Positions 53,721 through 64,000 of a DNA stretch of 64,000 nucleotides are shown here, piece after piece; positions within the stretch are counted from its first letter, which is position 1; every line of letters starts with the position of its first letter. The notes under the pieces were generated by a model that saw nothing but the letters and a program-made list of their open reading frames with translations, did no database searches and had not been told where the DNA came from. The translations under genes and the position numbers were made by a program. This DNA is from Alosa alosa (lineage: Eukaryota; Chordata; Actinopteri; Clupeiformes; Clupeidae). The stretch lies in NCBI RefSeq assembly GCF_017589495.1, contig NC_063204.1:30915585-30979584 (forward strand), given 5' to 3'.

Positions 53721-54378
53721 TCTGTCACACATTTTTCTCTTCATAAGTCTTACCATTTCAACGAGAATTAGTCACAATTATTTTTGTATTTGAATGATGC
53801 ACTGGTACTTTTTAAAGTGCTCATGAAACATTTTGAAAAATGTTTAATACCAGCTCTCAAGAGTTGCTTGAGGGTAGAGCCTAGTTTTGATGCGGTGCGT
53901 TCAACGTGTAATGTGAACCCACAATACATGTGTGTACGTAGACGGAATTCAGCTCATGAAAGACTATTCTATAAGTAGTGGGTTCCTTTTCCCTTAAAGA
54001 AGTGTCCATTGAAGGGGCATCCATTACCCAAGGCCGTATCGGTTTGGGAAAAACCGAGCCCTAAACGCACAGGCCTGGTGGAACAGACGAGACACACAGA
54101 AGAGGGTTTTCGGTTTCCCTTTACCTCACTAATGGCCATACCTGGGTGACATAACTCCTGATTTATATGGCTATTTGAAATGTCATTGCTCCAGGGGCTA
54201 GCGACGGACAGCAGGGAGAGGGCTTGGTGACAGCTTGCGGAGTGTGAGATGGTGTGCCACTCTCAGCTTGACCAGCTCGTCTGTCCTCCTGACTGCCTCT
54301 GAGGCTAGGTGGTGGAGGTGAACATGTGTTGGAATGTCAAATCTTCGCTTTGTGATTCATACAAGTGACTTACCCCCC
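53721..54378. other. Unique non-coding stretch
   Basis: No repeats. AATTAGTCACAATTATTTTTG near 53766 is AT-rich and possibly regulatory. No gene signal. Confidence 0.4.
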
Positions 54379-54379
54379 A

Positions 54380-54412
54380 AAATAAATAAATAAATAAATA
54401 AATAAATAAAAT
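54380..54412. repeat. (AAAT)n microsatellite
   Basis: Seven to eight AAAT units. Confidence 0.93.
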
Positions 54413-55165
54413 AACAATAAAATGTAAGTAAACCTATGCATGATGGACATTTATCTGAGATAAAGAAACAGCTATCCAAAGGTCCCTTCTAATATTGTGT
54501 TACAGACTATGCCTTTCATGCGCCTGTGTTTCCCATGCAACTGAAAAATCTTTCATCCAAATATGTCAGTGTTAAAACAATGACAGAGTGTAGCTCAAGT
54601 GGGCTGACACCAGTCACTCAAACCTCCCTGATGCCTTGTCTGCAAGCCTGACCTTTGTGGGGTATTTTTACAGCTGAGTCACATTCTTAGAGTTACAGAA
54701 AACACAGCGTTGCAGTTATGACATTTGTAGTCATGACAATTTAGATTTGAATGATTGGTTGGGTTGGATTAAAATGCACGTGATGGGCTAATGACACCAT
54801 TTAAAGGATCATTAACACTAAAGTAAGGCTTCAGTACTTCAGAGGTCATGCAGATGAAACGGTAGGTTCAAACATCTTTGTTGCTTACCAAGTTGATCAA
54901 ACAGAAATATTCTGAGTAGGCCTATCTAAGGAGTGGGTGGGTGAGCATGCGCACTGTAGGCCAACCAGCAGCACGCCCTCTGTACACACATCTCTGTCAC
55001 CGGCACTCTGTTGTTCTCCACAGTAGCACTGATGTGAGCACCGGAGCACCCCTGGGAACGTGGAAGCACAGTCGACGCCTCGCTCATTCCTCCTGTCAGT
55101 CAGTCAGCTCGGCTCAAAAGGCTGCACCACCTGCCAGCAGATTAAACACGTAAAGTGATATTACG
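54413..55165. other. Unique non-coding stretch
   Basis: TGGATTAAAATGCACGTG, GGGCTAATGACACC and AAGGATCATTAAC near 54765-54815 are island-like. A 70-codon frame (54941-55153) has no domain. Confidence 0.38.
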
Positions 55166-55167
55166 GA

Positions 55168-55233
55168 GGAGAGAGGGAAAGAGAGACAGAGAGAGAGAGA
55201 GAGAAAGAAAGAAAGAGACAGACACACACTCTT
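55168..55233. repeat. GA-rich purine tract
   Basis: (GA)n with GAAAGAAAGAAAGAGAC. Confidence 0.9.
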
Positions 55234-55830
55234 AGCAAGGCTGGGAAAGTGCAGGCTTGTCTAATTACTGTATTCATTTCTCTCCTCACACCACACCACA
55301 CCACCTCCTTACCTGAGAGCCACAGGCTCACTGTGCCCAATGATAATTATTCCTGACATCTCCGCTGAGCCATTGTGGGTATTGTTAACGAAATACTTTG
55401 CAGTATATTTTTTCTCACTTCTTCAAAAAAGAAGAGAGGAGTGAAGGGGGGGTGAAGGTCAGACAAGAAAGGTGTGCAAAGGTATGAGAGAAATGTCCTC
55501 CAAGCTTCACACCTGTATAGCCTAAAGGCCTCCAATCCAGTGAGAGAGAGAGAGAGGGAGAGATAAAGAGAGCGAGAGAGATTTCTCCCCACATCATATA
55601 CCTAGTCGCTGTCTTTCACTGACAGATGCCAGTGAGTCATCCAAGACTGATGGGCCCATCGTTACAATCACTAATTGCAAGCCAATAAATCTACCATTGA
55701 AAGTGTGTGATGTGAACCAGCTTTGAAGGGCTATCCCCATAACATAACGTATCACATGTGACTCACTTGGTAATTGCAGTGTCACATGTGGTTTTGAAAA
55801 AAAAAAACGGTGGGAAAATATATGAATCTA

Positions 55831-55832
<2 letters not shown>
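55234..55832. other. Unique non-coding stretch
   Basis: ACCACACCACACCACACC at 55288, and a GA-rich patch at 55540-55580. No gene. Confidence 0.4.

Positions 55833-55902
<70 letters not shown>
55833..55902. repeat. (CT)n-(CA)n compound microsatellite
   Basis: About fifteen CT units pass through CCCT into about seventeen CA units. Confidence 0.96.
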
Positions 55903-55904
<2 letters not shown>

Positions 55905-55959
55905 TCACACCTACACACACCAAATGGATAGGATTGTATTCTTTTAGATGATGGTATCA

Positions 55960-57035
55960 GTTATCAGGGGGGAATTTGGAGGAAGCTTGGAGAGTATTGT
56001 TGTTTAGTGTAAGTGTTAGTGGTGTATTTAATGCTGTAATTGGTCTGCTCTGCAGGGTGTTGCCAGAGCCGTCTCAGTGCTCTATCGTAATCAATTCTAG
56101 TGTCACTTTCCTGGGTGTCATTGCCAGGGAAATTCCAAAACGAAAGCCAATCCCGACCTTGTCAAACAAGCCTAAGAGTTTGTGTGTGTTTGGTGCGCCT
56201 GTAAGAATGTTGCCAGCTCCCTCTCACCCGCCCCCATCCTCCCGTTGTCATTGTTGACAGCGAAACTGGACTCGGCATTACAAGTGCGGCGCGCATTAGC
56301 GGTCGGGAAATCAGATACAAGTATCGTTTTTTGTGCGAGGAATGTGGTTTGGTGGTGAAAACCCCCTGTCATGGATAGCCTCCTCTGCACTGAACACTGG
56401 CCTTTAAATCCCCCCCCCAGACAAAAACATAACGCTGCGAGGCAGGCCGACCCCGGCTAGGTGTCAGATGGCCTCTCCAGACTCACCGTCCACCCTGCTC
56501 TCATTGTCACTCGCTTAAGGTGTTATGGATCCTCCATCTCCGCCATTCATGCTGCACCTCGTAACAGCGTCAGTGTCAGCTCAGGGAGATTCTGTTTTGG
56601 TGTTCCAAGCCTGGCAGGGTATCGCTTACGCAGCAGTGTGGAATGAGAGGAAGATGGAGGGAAGAGGGTGGAAAGACAGAGCGGTGCACCGTGAGAAGGG
56701 TCCTCGCTTTTGCCAGTCGCTCTGACTCACTGCACTGGCATGCGTGTGTTCGTGAGAAAGTGGCTTCAGCTGAAAGGACAAGGCGCTGGTCACTCACGCG
56801 ACCTGCCCAATGTCACTTTCCAAGTCAGAGACTGTGACTGGAGGTGTTTGATCAATGTGGACTAGGCAGCGTTTCACGGATATCGTGTAAAATGTCTGAT
56901 TTTGACAATATTTCGACATTGTCTCCTATACGCTCCGTTGTACGCCCATGTGTGAAATCATGCTATGAACTTTGAGCTGGTACAATGAAAGCTCTGGCTT
57001 TGTATCATCTCCCATAATCATCCCAGATAACTTCA
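55960..57035. other. Unique stretch with a CpG-bearing core
   Basis: Around 56240-56360, GACAGCGAAACTGG, GCGGCGCGCATTAGCGGTCG and AAATCAGATACAAGTATCG form a CpG-rich island. GATACAAGTATC is an inverted repeat near 56312. Frames at 55976-56257 and 56461-56837 have no domain. Confidence 0.35.
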
Positions 57036-57460
57036 AATAGTCTCATCATCAAAGGAATAAAATATAGATACGGTGGAATGGTGTCAAAAACAGCCTGGGG
57101 ACGCCGGCGAGTCCTGTTTCTCCGTGCGTCCATGGCGAGTGGACACGCTTATTAGACTTTGAGGGGGCCCCAGTGTCCTCTCGGGCAGTCTGTTACCCTT
57201 AACGTCCTCAAACACAGGGGCCTTTTATCACCCTTGTTTCCTCTTTTTTTCCTCCCCTTCTTTTCCTCTCTCTCTCTCTCTCTCTCTCTCACTTTTCACT
57301 CTCTTTTTTTTCAAAGTGAACGGAGCGATTAGGGAATCCTTTCCAGCTAATCACCCTGGACCGGGGCACTTCCGCCACTCTGATTACTGAGGAAATCATT
57401 AAGGGAGAAGAAAGTGCCTGGATCTTTCATCGTGGCTGCTCTGGCTCTGGGGAGGTCAGT
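57036..57460. promoter_or_regulatory. Candidate island with bicoid-class sites
   Basis: First half: ACGCCGGCGAGTCC and CGCTTATTAGAC. Second half: three GATTA/TAATC words (57327, 57348, 57382) in 60 bases, typical of OTX/PITX-type homeodomain binding. A (CT)n run (57265-57291) interrupts. Regulatory role inferred. Confidence 0.38.
57265..57291. repeat. (CT)n microsatellite
   Basis: About twelve CT units. Confidence 0.93.
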
Positions 57461-57780
57461 TGGGGGTGTGTTTGATAGGCCATTTAGTCTTCCTGCTCCT
57501 ATTATTCCAGCATTTCCTCTATCTCGCTGTGCCGCGTCTCGCCGCAGAGCCTAATCATTCCCATACTGCCGGCCCCTGCTCTGTGGGCTCACAACAAGCC
57601 CGCTGCCCCATCCGCCGACGCCCGCTGCTGCCGACGCCAGCCACCACCACGGCTGCCACGGTTACGACTACCCTTACCTCGACCTCCACCCACCTCTTGT
57701 GGAACACCCCACACACGCACGCACACATCACTGTTGGGTCTGTCCTGTTGCAGCCGCATGGTCTCGGGATTAGATGCAGA
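57461..57780. other. GC-rich non-coding stretch
   Basis: A CpG- and CCACC-rich segment (57590-57700). A 143-codon frame passes through it into the GT repeat and has no recognisable domain. Confidence 0.38.
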
Positions 57781-57782
57781 AG

Positions 57783-57964
57783 GTGTGTACTGTGTATGTG
57801 TGTGTGTGTGTGGGGGGGTATGTGTGTCTGCACAAGGGGGTCTTTTCCCAAAATCAGACTGTCTGGTCTTTTTTCCAGTGCCAGGGTTTGAGATAGAGGA
57901 TGTGTGTGTTTCTGTATGTGTTAGTATGTGTCCCTGTGTGTGCATATGTGTGTGTGTGTGCGAG
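57783..57964. repeat. GT-rich region, three blocks
   Basis: GT blocks at 57783-57812 and 57900-57962, the first ending in G7-8. Confidence 0.85.
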
Positions 57965-58222
57965 GAGATCCTGTCTTTTTTTCCAAATGCCTGGGAAACT
58001 CTGGTGTCTCCCCCGTTTCCCCCCTGATGGGGCGATGGTTTGCACAGCGGCCTCATGGGTATTGTCACAGATGGCATTAATGACGGGCGCCGGCGTGGGG
58101 GCGGCTCTCGCTAGACTGGTGACATAAGCTCGCTTGCAGGACCATCAGAGGACATGGCGGCCGACACGCTCTCTCCCACTCCCACTGCCCGCACTCTGAC
58201 AAGTGAGGGGTCACAGGAGACA
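57965..58222. other. Unique non-coding stretch
   Basis: CpG-containing GACGGGCGCCGGCGTGGGGG near 58081. No gene. Confidence 0.38.
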
Positions 58223-58224
58223 GC

Positions 58225-58360
58225 AAACACATACACACATACATACATACATGCATACACACATACACACATACATACATACACACATACATACACACCC
58301 ACACAGATAGACCATGGGCACAGAAACCCCACCAAACACACACATGTAAACCAGCCACAC
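58225..58360. repeat. (CATA)/(CA) mixed repeat
   Basis: ACACATACATACATACATGC and related units grade into scattered CACACA. Responsible for the false 183- and 162-codon reverse frames nearby. Confidence 0.88.
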
Positions 58361-58495
58361 AAAAACAGAGCTGTACATATGTAAAGTGATTCCCCCCCAT
58401 GTTTACACACATAGACACACACAGTAAGAGCCGCAGACACACATAGAAAAACACAAGCAATACAAACTGCACATACAGACAGACACACATATACA

Positions 58496-58496
<1 letters not shown>

Positions 58497-58533
<37 letters not shown>
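58497..58533. repeat. (CA)n microsatellite
   Basis: About eighteen CA units. Confidence 0.95.
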
Positions 58534-58538
<5 letters not shown>

Positions 58539-58790
58539 GGGCCTGGTTTGTGTCTGTGTTGGGCCTGCATCCTACACGGGTGACCCAAAAGGTCAGGACA
58601 TGCAGACCCTTCCTCCCGTCCCCTGAGAGCCACTGCTCTGTGCCACGGCCATATTGTGACAAAACAAGTTACTTCCTCACATGCCACAAGTGTGCGGCGA
58701 CCAGATATTATGAAGATGAACACAGAGAGGTGACAGAGCGCATCAAGGCAGCCTGACACACTTGCACATAATGGGAAGAGAAGATCCACA
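58534..58790. other. Unique non-coding stretch
   Basis: A 68-codon frame (58550-58756) has no domain. No repeat. Confidence 0.38.
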
Positions 58791-58792
58791 GC

Positions 58793-58794
<2 letters not shown>

Positions 58795-58858
<64 letters not shown>

Positions 58859-58878
58859 ATGTGTGTGTGTGCATGTGT
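58795..58878. repeat. (GT)n microsatellite
   Basis: About 32 GT units, then GCATGTGTGTGTGTGCATG. Confidence 0.97.
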
Positions 58879-59059
58879 CCACAGGGATTTGTCAAAAAAA
58901 GAGTATGTGCTGCTCTGAAGAAATGTATCTGCACTGGTTATTTTCCTGTTGTTTGTTTTAGTAACTTTTTTCATCAATATTTAAAATTGGGATTAAACAC
59001 TTTTATGATAAACCTAATTGGCTGCATGAGTCATATCATATCAAAATAGAATTCATCTG

Positions 59060-59350
59060 AATTGAGCTCTTTCATCTGTTTCAGTGCAGCAGCGATCATT
59101 TTTCACATTATTCCTGCTTCCTCAATGTGAATATTTCAAGTGTGTGACGATGCTTAATGCCCTTGTAGCCTCAGTGCTTAACTGGAGTGGGAGGCATTCA
59201 GCGCCACACAATCGATGGGGGAATTCTTTAAACCTGAGTCAGTGCTGTGAAACAGCAGCCGCTCCACACTGTGGTTTATGGGATAAACGATCCTCCAGAG
59301 ATTCCCTTCTACAGATCCGTCTTCATCTCAGCTTTTGTCCTGCCACATTC
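59060..59350. promoter_or_regulatory. Candidate regulatory island
   Basis: AGCGATCATTTTTCACATTATTCC, CAATCGATGGGGGAATTC and GTTTATGGGATAAACGATCC occur in complex sequence. A 107-codon frame (59084-59407) crosses without domain content. Regulatory role inferred. Confidence 0.32.
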
Positions 59351-60224
59351 TTTCCAAGATATGCAAAATACCACCAGCAGCACCAAAGAGGACACAAATT
59401 AGTGTGACACGAAAACAAAATCCAGCTAAACCTAAACAATCAAAAACATCTCCTGTTTCAAGGACAGGATTCAGTGTTTGTCCGCCATGGTGTTGGTGTG
59501 TTTTACCGTTTGCTTAGACATGTCTCTATGTCGCCCGTGGTCAATGCGATTCACCATCGGATGCCTTTGGAAAAATATTGAATTTAGTGGGACAGGATTA
59601 CCCATGACAGTAGAATGTGTGATAATTATTAAAGAAATATTTCCAATGACACATGATTTTGCAATGGTTAATTTTCACATCGGGCATGCTTCGGGGGGAG
59701 GCTGATCTACACAAATAAACAATTCTCTCAGTGTCGACACAGCTCCGTCTGAGCGTTTAGTAAAAACTTGTCTTTCTGTGAGTACAGCCACTCAGCCTTT
59801 CTATCCTTAATTAATCTAATTCTTTCAACAAACAAATAGAACACTGCTAATAGTAGCCTGTACTCATCTAAAGTTAATAAATTGGACAATTCAAAGCACA
59901 TGGAGGAGTTTGGTGCCAAGCCTCCTCCGTTTCTAAGTCTATAATTTGTGTGTGATTAGTCATATGTTTGATCCCTGATTTGCTGATTGAGGTACAACAT
60001 GTCCTAATCTATCAACAATGAAGCCAAGGAAGGCTTAAGTCTTCACATGCATTTGTGACTTTTGTCTGCTTGCTATTAGCATTAAAATATGCTTCATTAG
60101 TTGAACACTTGTAGGGGGGCAAAAGCACAAATTACACTCTGCACCGAGTTGAGACGTGGCCAGGTGAGTTAATGCCATTGAGCGGAAGTGAATGTCATGC
60201 ATTTAGTAGCTATTTAAGAGAATT
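59351..60224. other. Unique non-coding stretch
   Basis: AT-rich, with CTTAATTAATCTAATTC near 59807. No gene signal. Confidence 0.4.
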
Positions 60225-60226
60225 CC

Positions 60227-60276
60227 CACACACACATACACACTCACACACTAACACACACACACACACACACGCT

Positions 60277-60336
<60 letters not shown>

Positions 60337-60350
60337 AACACAAACATGCA
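60227..60350. repeat. CA-rich microsatellite block
   Basis: Several CA arrays separated by CTCACACACTAA, GCT and GA interruptions, about 120 bases in all. Confidence 0.95.
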
Positions 60351-61130
60351 CTTAAATATCCTGTGTTGTTCCCGAGAGTGAACCCACCCACTGCGTTGTC
60401 TGTGGGGCACTACCTCTCATCTCTAAGTCTAAGGAGAGGCTTTCCATTGAGCACAAGACTACGGTGCAATGACTGTGACAGTGTACAACCTGACCACCAT
60501 GTCACGAACAGACAAGAAAGAAACAAGCAAATAAATAAAAAAAAGTCTACATTAAGAAAAAAACAAACCCCAGGAACTGCTGCTTGCCCTTTAGGTTAAT
60601 GGAGATTAAGATAAGTAAGAGATCTACAGTAAGTTGGAGGTCTTAAATCATCCTCATTTTCTTACTTAGAGCGTAATGCGCACCATGTGAGGACTGGGCC
60701 TGTTGCAGTACTGCTAAGGCAGAAGAAAAGGGAATTAAGATATTTACATTTCCCAGGCTTATGTCCGGGGATAATCTGTTCTATCCCCAACAAAGCTTTT
60801 GTAGCTTAATGCGCCAGCCCACTGCGTAATTAATAGCAGACATTTTGTTGTACTTTTCCCTCTTTTTCTCTTCTGTTTTTCCGCCTGAGCCAGAGAAGAC
60901 TGGATGACCTCCACTGTTTGTCCTGTGGTTGTGCTCATTTACCATGAATAATGACTTGGCTAATTTTTTCCCCTAATTTGACTGGTCCACTAAATCTCCA
61001 GCCTCTAAATTTAGTGAGAATATATGCTGATGCCTTCTTCGTTCACTGTTTGTCCCTAATAGCTGAGATGATGCAATCCCATGCAAAATAAAATACGGGA
61101 TGAACTGGTTTCATCTTAACTTCAGCTGTT
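60351..61130. other. Unique stretch, partly island-like
   Basis: CTTAATGCGCCAGCCCACTG, GCGTAATTAATAGCAG and ACTTGGCTAATTTTTTCC (60800-60970) suggest regulatory sequence. No gene. Confidence 0.34.
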
Positions 61131-61269
61131 CCAAAACAAAAACAGGGGAACCAAGTGAACAACGGTACTTTCCAACATATTTTAGACCAAATGGATCCCT
61201 CACTTTTTTATTAGTCAAGCGTGGCCTTATCTCCCTCACACACTGTAGGTCAAAGGGTCACATTTTTTG

Positions 61270-61325
61270 AATGTTTATATATCGATTGTTGTATATTGAT
61301 TGTTAAATATATTGATTGTTAGGAT
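61270..61325. repeat. Short tandem repeat TATATTGATTGTTA
   Basis: TATCGATTGTTG, TATTGATTGTTAAA and TATTGATTGTTAGG are three imperfect copies about 15-17 bases apart. Confidence 0.85.
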
Positions 61326-61594
61326 AATTTTACATCTCAGACACATAGATTTGTAGATGGTTCGCCCGTTGTGTAGTTCCAATAGAAAGTTCAGTTGTGT
61401 AGAAAAATGTAGAAAAAGAAGAGACCACACACAGGGGCTGGATGATATCAAAATCAAAATTGTATTCAAAGTGCAGAAAAGTCTTGTAGGCCATGAAACA
61501 AAAAGTAACAAACATTTGGGGCCCTGGCCATCATCAGTGTTTCCAGTGCATCTCAGCCACAGCATTTAGTTTGAATATGAAGCTGATATCCTCT

Positions 61595-61660
61595 TCATTT
61601 ACATTCACATTATGCATTTGGCAGACGCGTTTATCCAAAACAGCTTACAGCAGTGGAATA
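61595..61660. mobile_element. Fragment of an abundant fish repeat
   Basis: ATTATGCATTTGGCAGACGC continues GTTTATCCAAAACAGCTTAC AG. From memory this matches a motif ('catttggcagacgcttttatccaaag') found in very many fish loci. Class is uncertain. Only this fragment is recognisable. Confidence 0.5.
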
Positions 61661-61732
61661 ACATTTAAGGTATTAACATTTAAGCATTTTAACATTTATC
61701 TTCTTCATTCACAGTTGTCAATGTGTTTATGT
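61661..61732. repeat. Local AACATTTAAG repeat
   Basis: AACATTTAAGGTATT, AACATTTAAGCATTTT and AACATTTATC recur three times. Confidence 0.75.
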
Positions 61733-61734
61733 AG

Positions 61735-61785
61735 TGTATGTGTGTATGTGTGCACATGTGTGTGTATGCATGTGTGCGTGGTGTT
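61735..61785. repeat. Degenerate GT repeat
   Basis: GTGTATGTGTGCACATGTGT and related units. Confidence 0.8.
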
Positions 61786-62125
61786 TCAGACTAGGGATTG
61801 ACCTGTAAGTGGGTTTGACATGTGTGGGAAAGGCTTCTGAAGAAGAGGCAAGGGCCCTCTGAAGTGTCTACAGCGTCATTTTTTAGGTTCACCAGCGACG
61901 GCCCCATCACAGAATCCTATCACCCACCCCTACCTCCCCGCAACTGCCCACTGTCCGTGCGGGCCACCTACTGCCCTTCCTCCTGACACCAGACCACACC
62001 CTCAGTTTCCCGTTTCCGTGGGCAACGATGAAGTCAGGTTTGACCAGAGGTCATAGAGGTTTTTTATTTCGGGGTGGGGGTCGGGCGAGTTGTTGGGGTT
62101 TTTTTTGGAGAGGGGGTGTTGTTTT
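61786..62125. other. Unique non-coding stretch
   Basis: A C-rich patch (61920-61990) and a G-rich patch (62068-62125) with a run of T. No gene. Confidence 0.4.
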
Positions 62126-62126
62126 C

Positions 62127-62127
62127 T

Positions 62128-62160
<33 letters not shown>
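62127..62160. repeat. (CT)n microsatellite
   Basis: About fifteen CT units. A second (CT)9 lies at 62551-62568. Confidence 0.93.
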
Positions 62161-62162
<2 letters not shown>

Positions 62163-63390
62163 GAGGAGGCTGAGGTATCGTCTTGTTTATGGCATGCTGA
62201 GCCCACGCGTAAACACAAAGAGCGGCACACACAAACAGAAACATGACATCGGACCGGGAGGACTGGTTTGTGGTCAGCGTTTGAAAGAATGAACATGGAC
62301 CCCTTGACACGATGAAGAGTCTCTTTAAGTCATTAAATATGATACGATGCAATGCGATGCGAGGCCCTTCATGTTATTGTCTGTTTTTTGTACTTTGCAC
62401 AACATATGTGGCCTGAAATGTATGGCATAAAGTTCAACTATGTATATATGTTTAGATGCAAAACATCACTGCCACATGCAAGCATGCTCATGTTGCAAAA
62501 CACTAAACATAGATGTACTCTAAACATATTTCCTCATGCGAAAATCAGTCCTCTCTCTCTCTCTCTCTCAGTCTTCTTAATTAACAATTCTCTGGAGAAG
62601 CACAAGGTGTTCTTCTCTGCCCATCTGATTAAAGTTTGAAAAATGTTTCAAAGCAAACAGGTTGAGTCACCTGTGTCTCCATATTAGTTATCTGATCGAT
62701 ACTGCACAATTAGAGAGATTTATGTTGTCCAGCATTCCATGGCTGTCCCACAGCCACCTGTGGAAACCTGAGCTGGCCTTACCTCATATCTTTGGGGGTG
62801 AAGGAGGGATTGGACTCACTGAAGTTTCAATAATAAATTAAGACTATCCTGACATGGGATCTGTGTTTGAAAGGGTCACGGTGAGATCGTGTCGACTTTT
62901 AAATGAGTTCTTTGTGTGAAGCACAGGTATATATTTTTTCTTTTCCCCGAAAAGTCAGCATAAAAATTTGGATGTCAGACACTTATTCTTATTCTGTCTG
63001 CTGAGATATTTTGTGTCAGTGAGAATGTATTTGTTCTTCTTCAAAAGCTATTGATACAGTTGAGTAATTATGTCTTTACCTGTAAGCTGCTGTATTTTGA
63101 TCATTTAGAATATGAGCCTATGAGGTGAATAAGGCAGACCAATCAAGACTTACATTACTATCAACACAAGCAGTTGTTACTTTGAACAGACAAATAGATA
63201 GACTTTCAGACAAACATGAAGGGCAGAGCCCATAATGAGAAACTGTGGAAGCCTGAGCCATTAGCCTGAGCCATTGTTGCACTGGTTTGCAATTAAAAAG
63301 ACAATCTAATTAAGGTGTTGGCTCCACTTAATTTTTGCCTACTGCTCACACATGGGGATAGACCTGCATCAGCATGCATCCATACGTACT
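62161..63390. other. Unique non-coding stretch
   Basis: A small GATGCAATGCGATGCGAG repeat is at 62345. The rest is AT-rich and single-copy-like, with no gene signal. Confidence 0.4.
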
Positions 63391-63394
63391 CACC

Positions 63395-63645
63395 TGGACT
63401 CACACATACACACACGCGCACATACACGCACACGTACACACATGCACACACTTGCACATGTGTGCGCACAGCCGCCTGCACACACGCACACACACAAGCA
63501 TTATACACACAACACACAATTTGTCCTACACTCATACTAACACAACACACAGTATGCACACCACACAACACACAGCAAACTCACATACATACACACACAC
63601 ACACACACAGAAACACGCACACACAGACACACAGAGAGCACCTCT
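63395..63645. repeat. Degenerate CA-rich region
   Basis: About 250 bases of CACACA interrupted by ACGC, GCAC and TATAC, with a clean (CA)10 near 63590-63609. It generates Thr-His and Val-Cys frames on both strands. Confidence 0.9.
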
Positions 63646-64000
63646 GCACAGTGCTCTGCATGTGTAGGACATGGTTCCTGTTCCAGTGGCTGGCCAGCGT
63701 TGAGTGGATAGGCACACCGTGATATCAGTGGTCTGTTGGACACAGCCCACTGTAACGAGCATCTCGCTGTGCTGAGCTGGCCCAAGCTTACAGCTCACCG
63801 CAGTGGCGAGAAAGAGCGGGCCCACCTCCCAGTGCAGTATGGGATACCATTCCCCTGCTGGAGGCCTCTCGTCATGTAAGACTATTCAAACAGAGATACT
63901 CTAGCCTGGGCTATGCATGAAATGTGCAGCCACGAGACTGAAAATGCAGTGAAATATAAAGCAAAGTGAGGTCCCAAACCTGTATTTTTTATTTGTTCAT
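63646..64000. other. Unique non-coding stretch
   Basis: Balanced-composition sequence to the window end. No gene signal. Confidence 0.38.

Noticed and set aside
57589..58077. 162-codon reverse frame
   Set aside because: Built from GT blocks and a GC-rich flank; no recognisable protein.
58111..58882. Reverse frames of 183 and 159 codons
   Set aside because: Both are translations of CATA/CA and GT arrays (Cys-Val, Thr-His) and stop outside them.
1..64000. CRISPR array
   Set aside because: Tandem repeats here are microsatellites or two- to three-copy minisatellites without unique spacers of constant length.
1..64000. tRNA, 5S, U6 or well-known microRNA genes
   Set aside because: I looked for B-box words (GTTCRA) with flanking arms and for several familiar microRNA seeds and found none; a covariance-model search would be decisive.

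Overview
The window is vertebrate nuclear DNA, most likely from a ray-finned (teleost) fish. I see no protein-coding gene that I can name. The fish assignment is an inference. It rests on the very high density of (CA)n/(GT)n and (GA)n/(CT)n microsatellites, a short Tc1/mariner-like inverted-repeat element with a start typical of fish genomes (16003-16309), a retroelement-like tail ending in GGGGATCAATAAAGTATC followed by TATC repeats (23101-23146), and a tail with AAATAAAGGATAAAT near 3.05 kb. No operon, Shine-Dalgarno site, phage module or CRISPR array is present.

The layout is a non-coding landscape of three alternating components. (1) Simple repeats occur every 0.5-1 kb. The largest are near 8.6 kb, 18.8 kb, 29.0 kb, 36.5-37.2 kb, 39.1-40.8 kb, 49.3-50.7 kb, 58.2-58.9 kb, 60.2 kb and 63.4 kb. 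(2) Between them lie islands of complex, unique sequence rich in homeodomain-type (TAAT/ATTA), POU octamer (ATTTGCAT), E-box and SOX-like words. These look like the conserved non-coding elements that surround developmental transcription-factor genes. Conservation cannot be measured here, so each is a candidate only. (3) There are a few interspersed or tandem duplications: the inverted-repeat element at 16.0 kb, an element with GAATTCTCCTTT ends at 22.2 kb, and local duplications at 17.9, 22.3, 25.7, 42.6, 47.9 and 49.1 kb.

Apart from island-derived exceptions noted below, the long open frames, on both strands, are runs of Thr-His, Cys-Val, Ser-Leu or Arg-Glu read through dinucleotide repeats, and they are not genes. 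Three short segments with a splice-acceptor-like start and a GTGAGT/GTGAGA donor-like end (2648-2786, 27186-27237, 41587-41651) are listed as weak candidate exons, possibly of a non-coding transcript. If the reading is right, the window is part of a gene desert acting as a regulatory domain for a gene outside it. Which gene cannot be told from this sequence.
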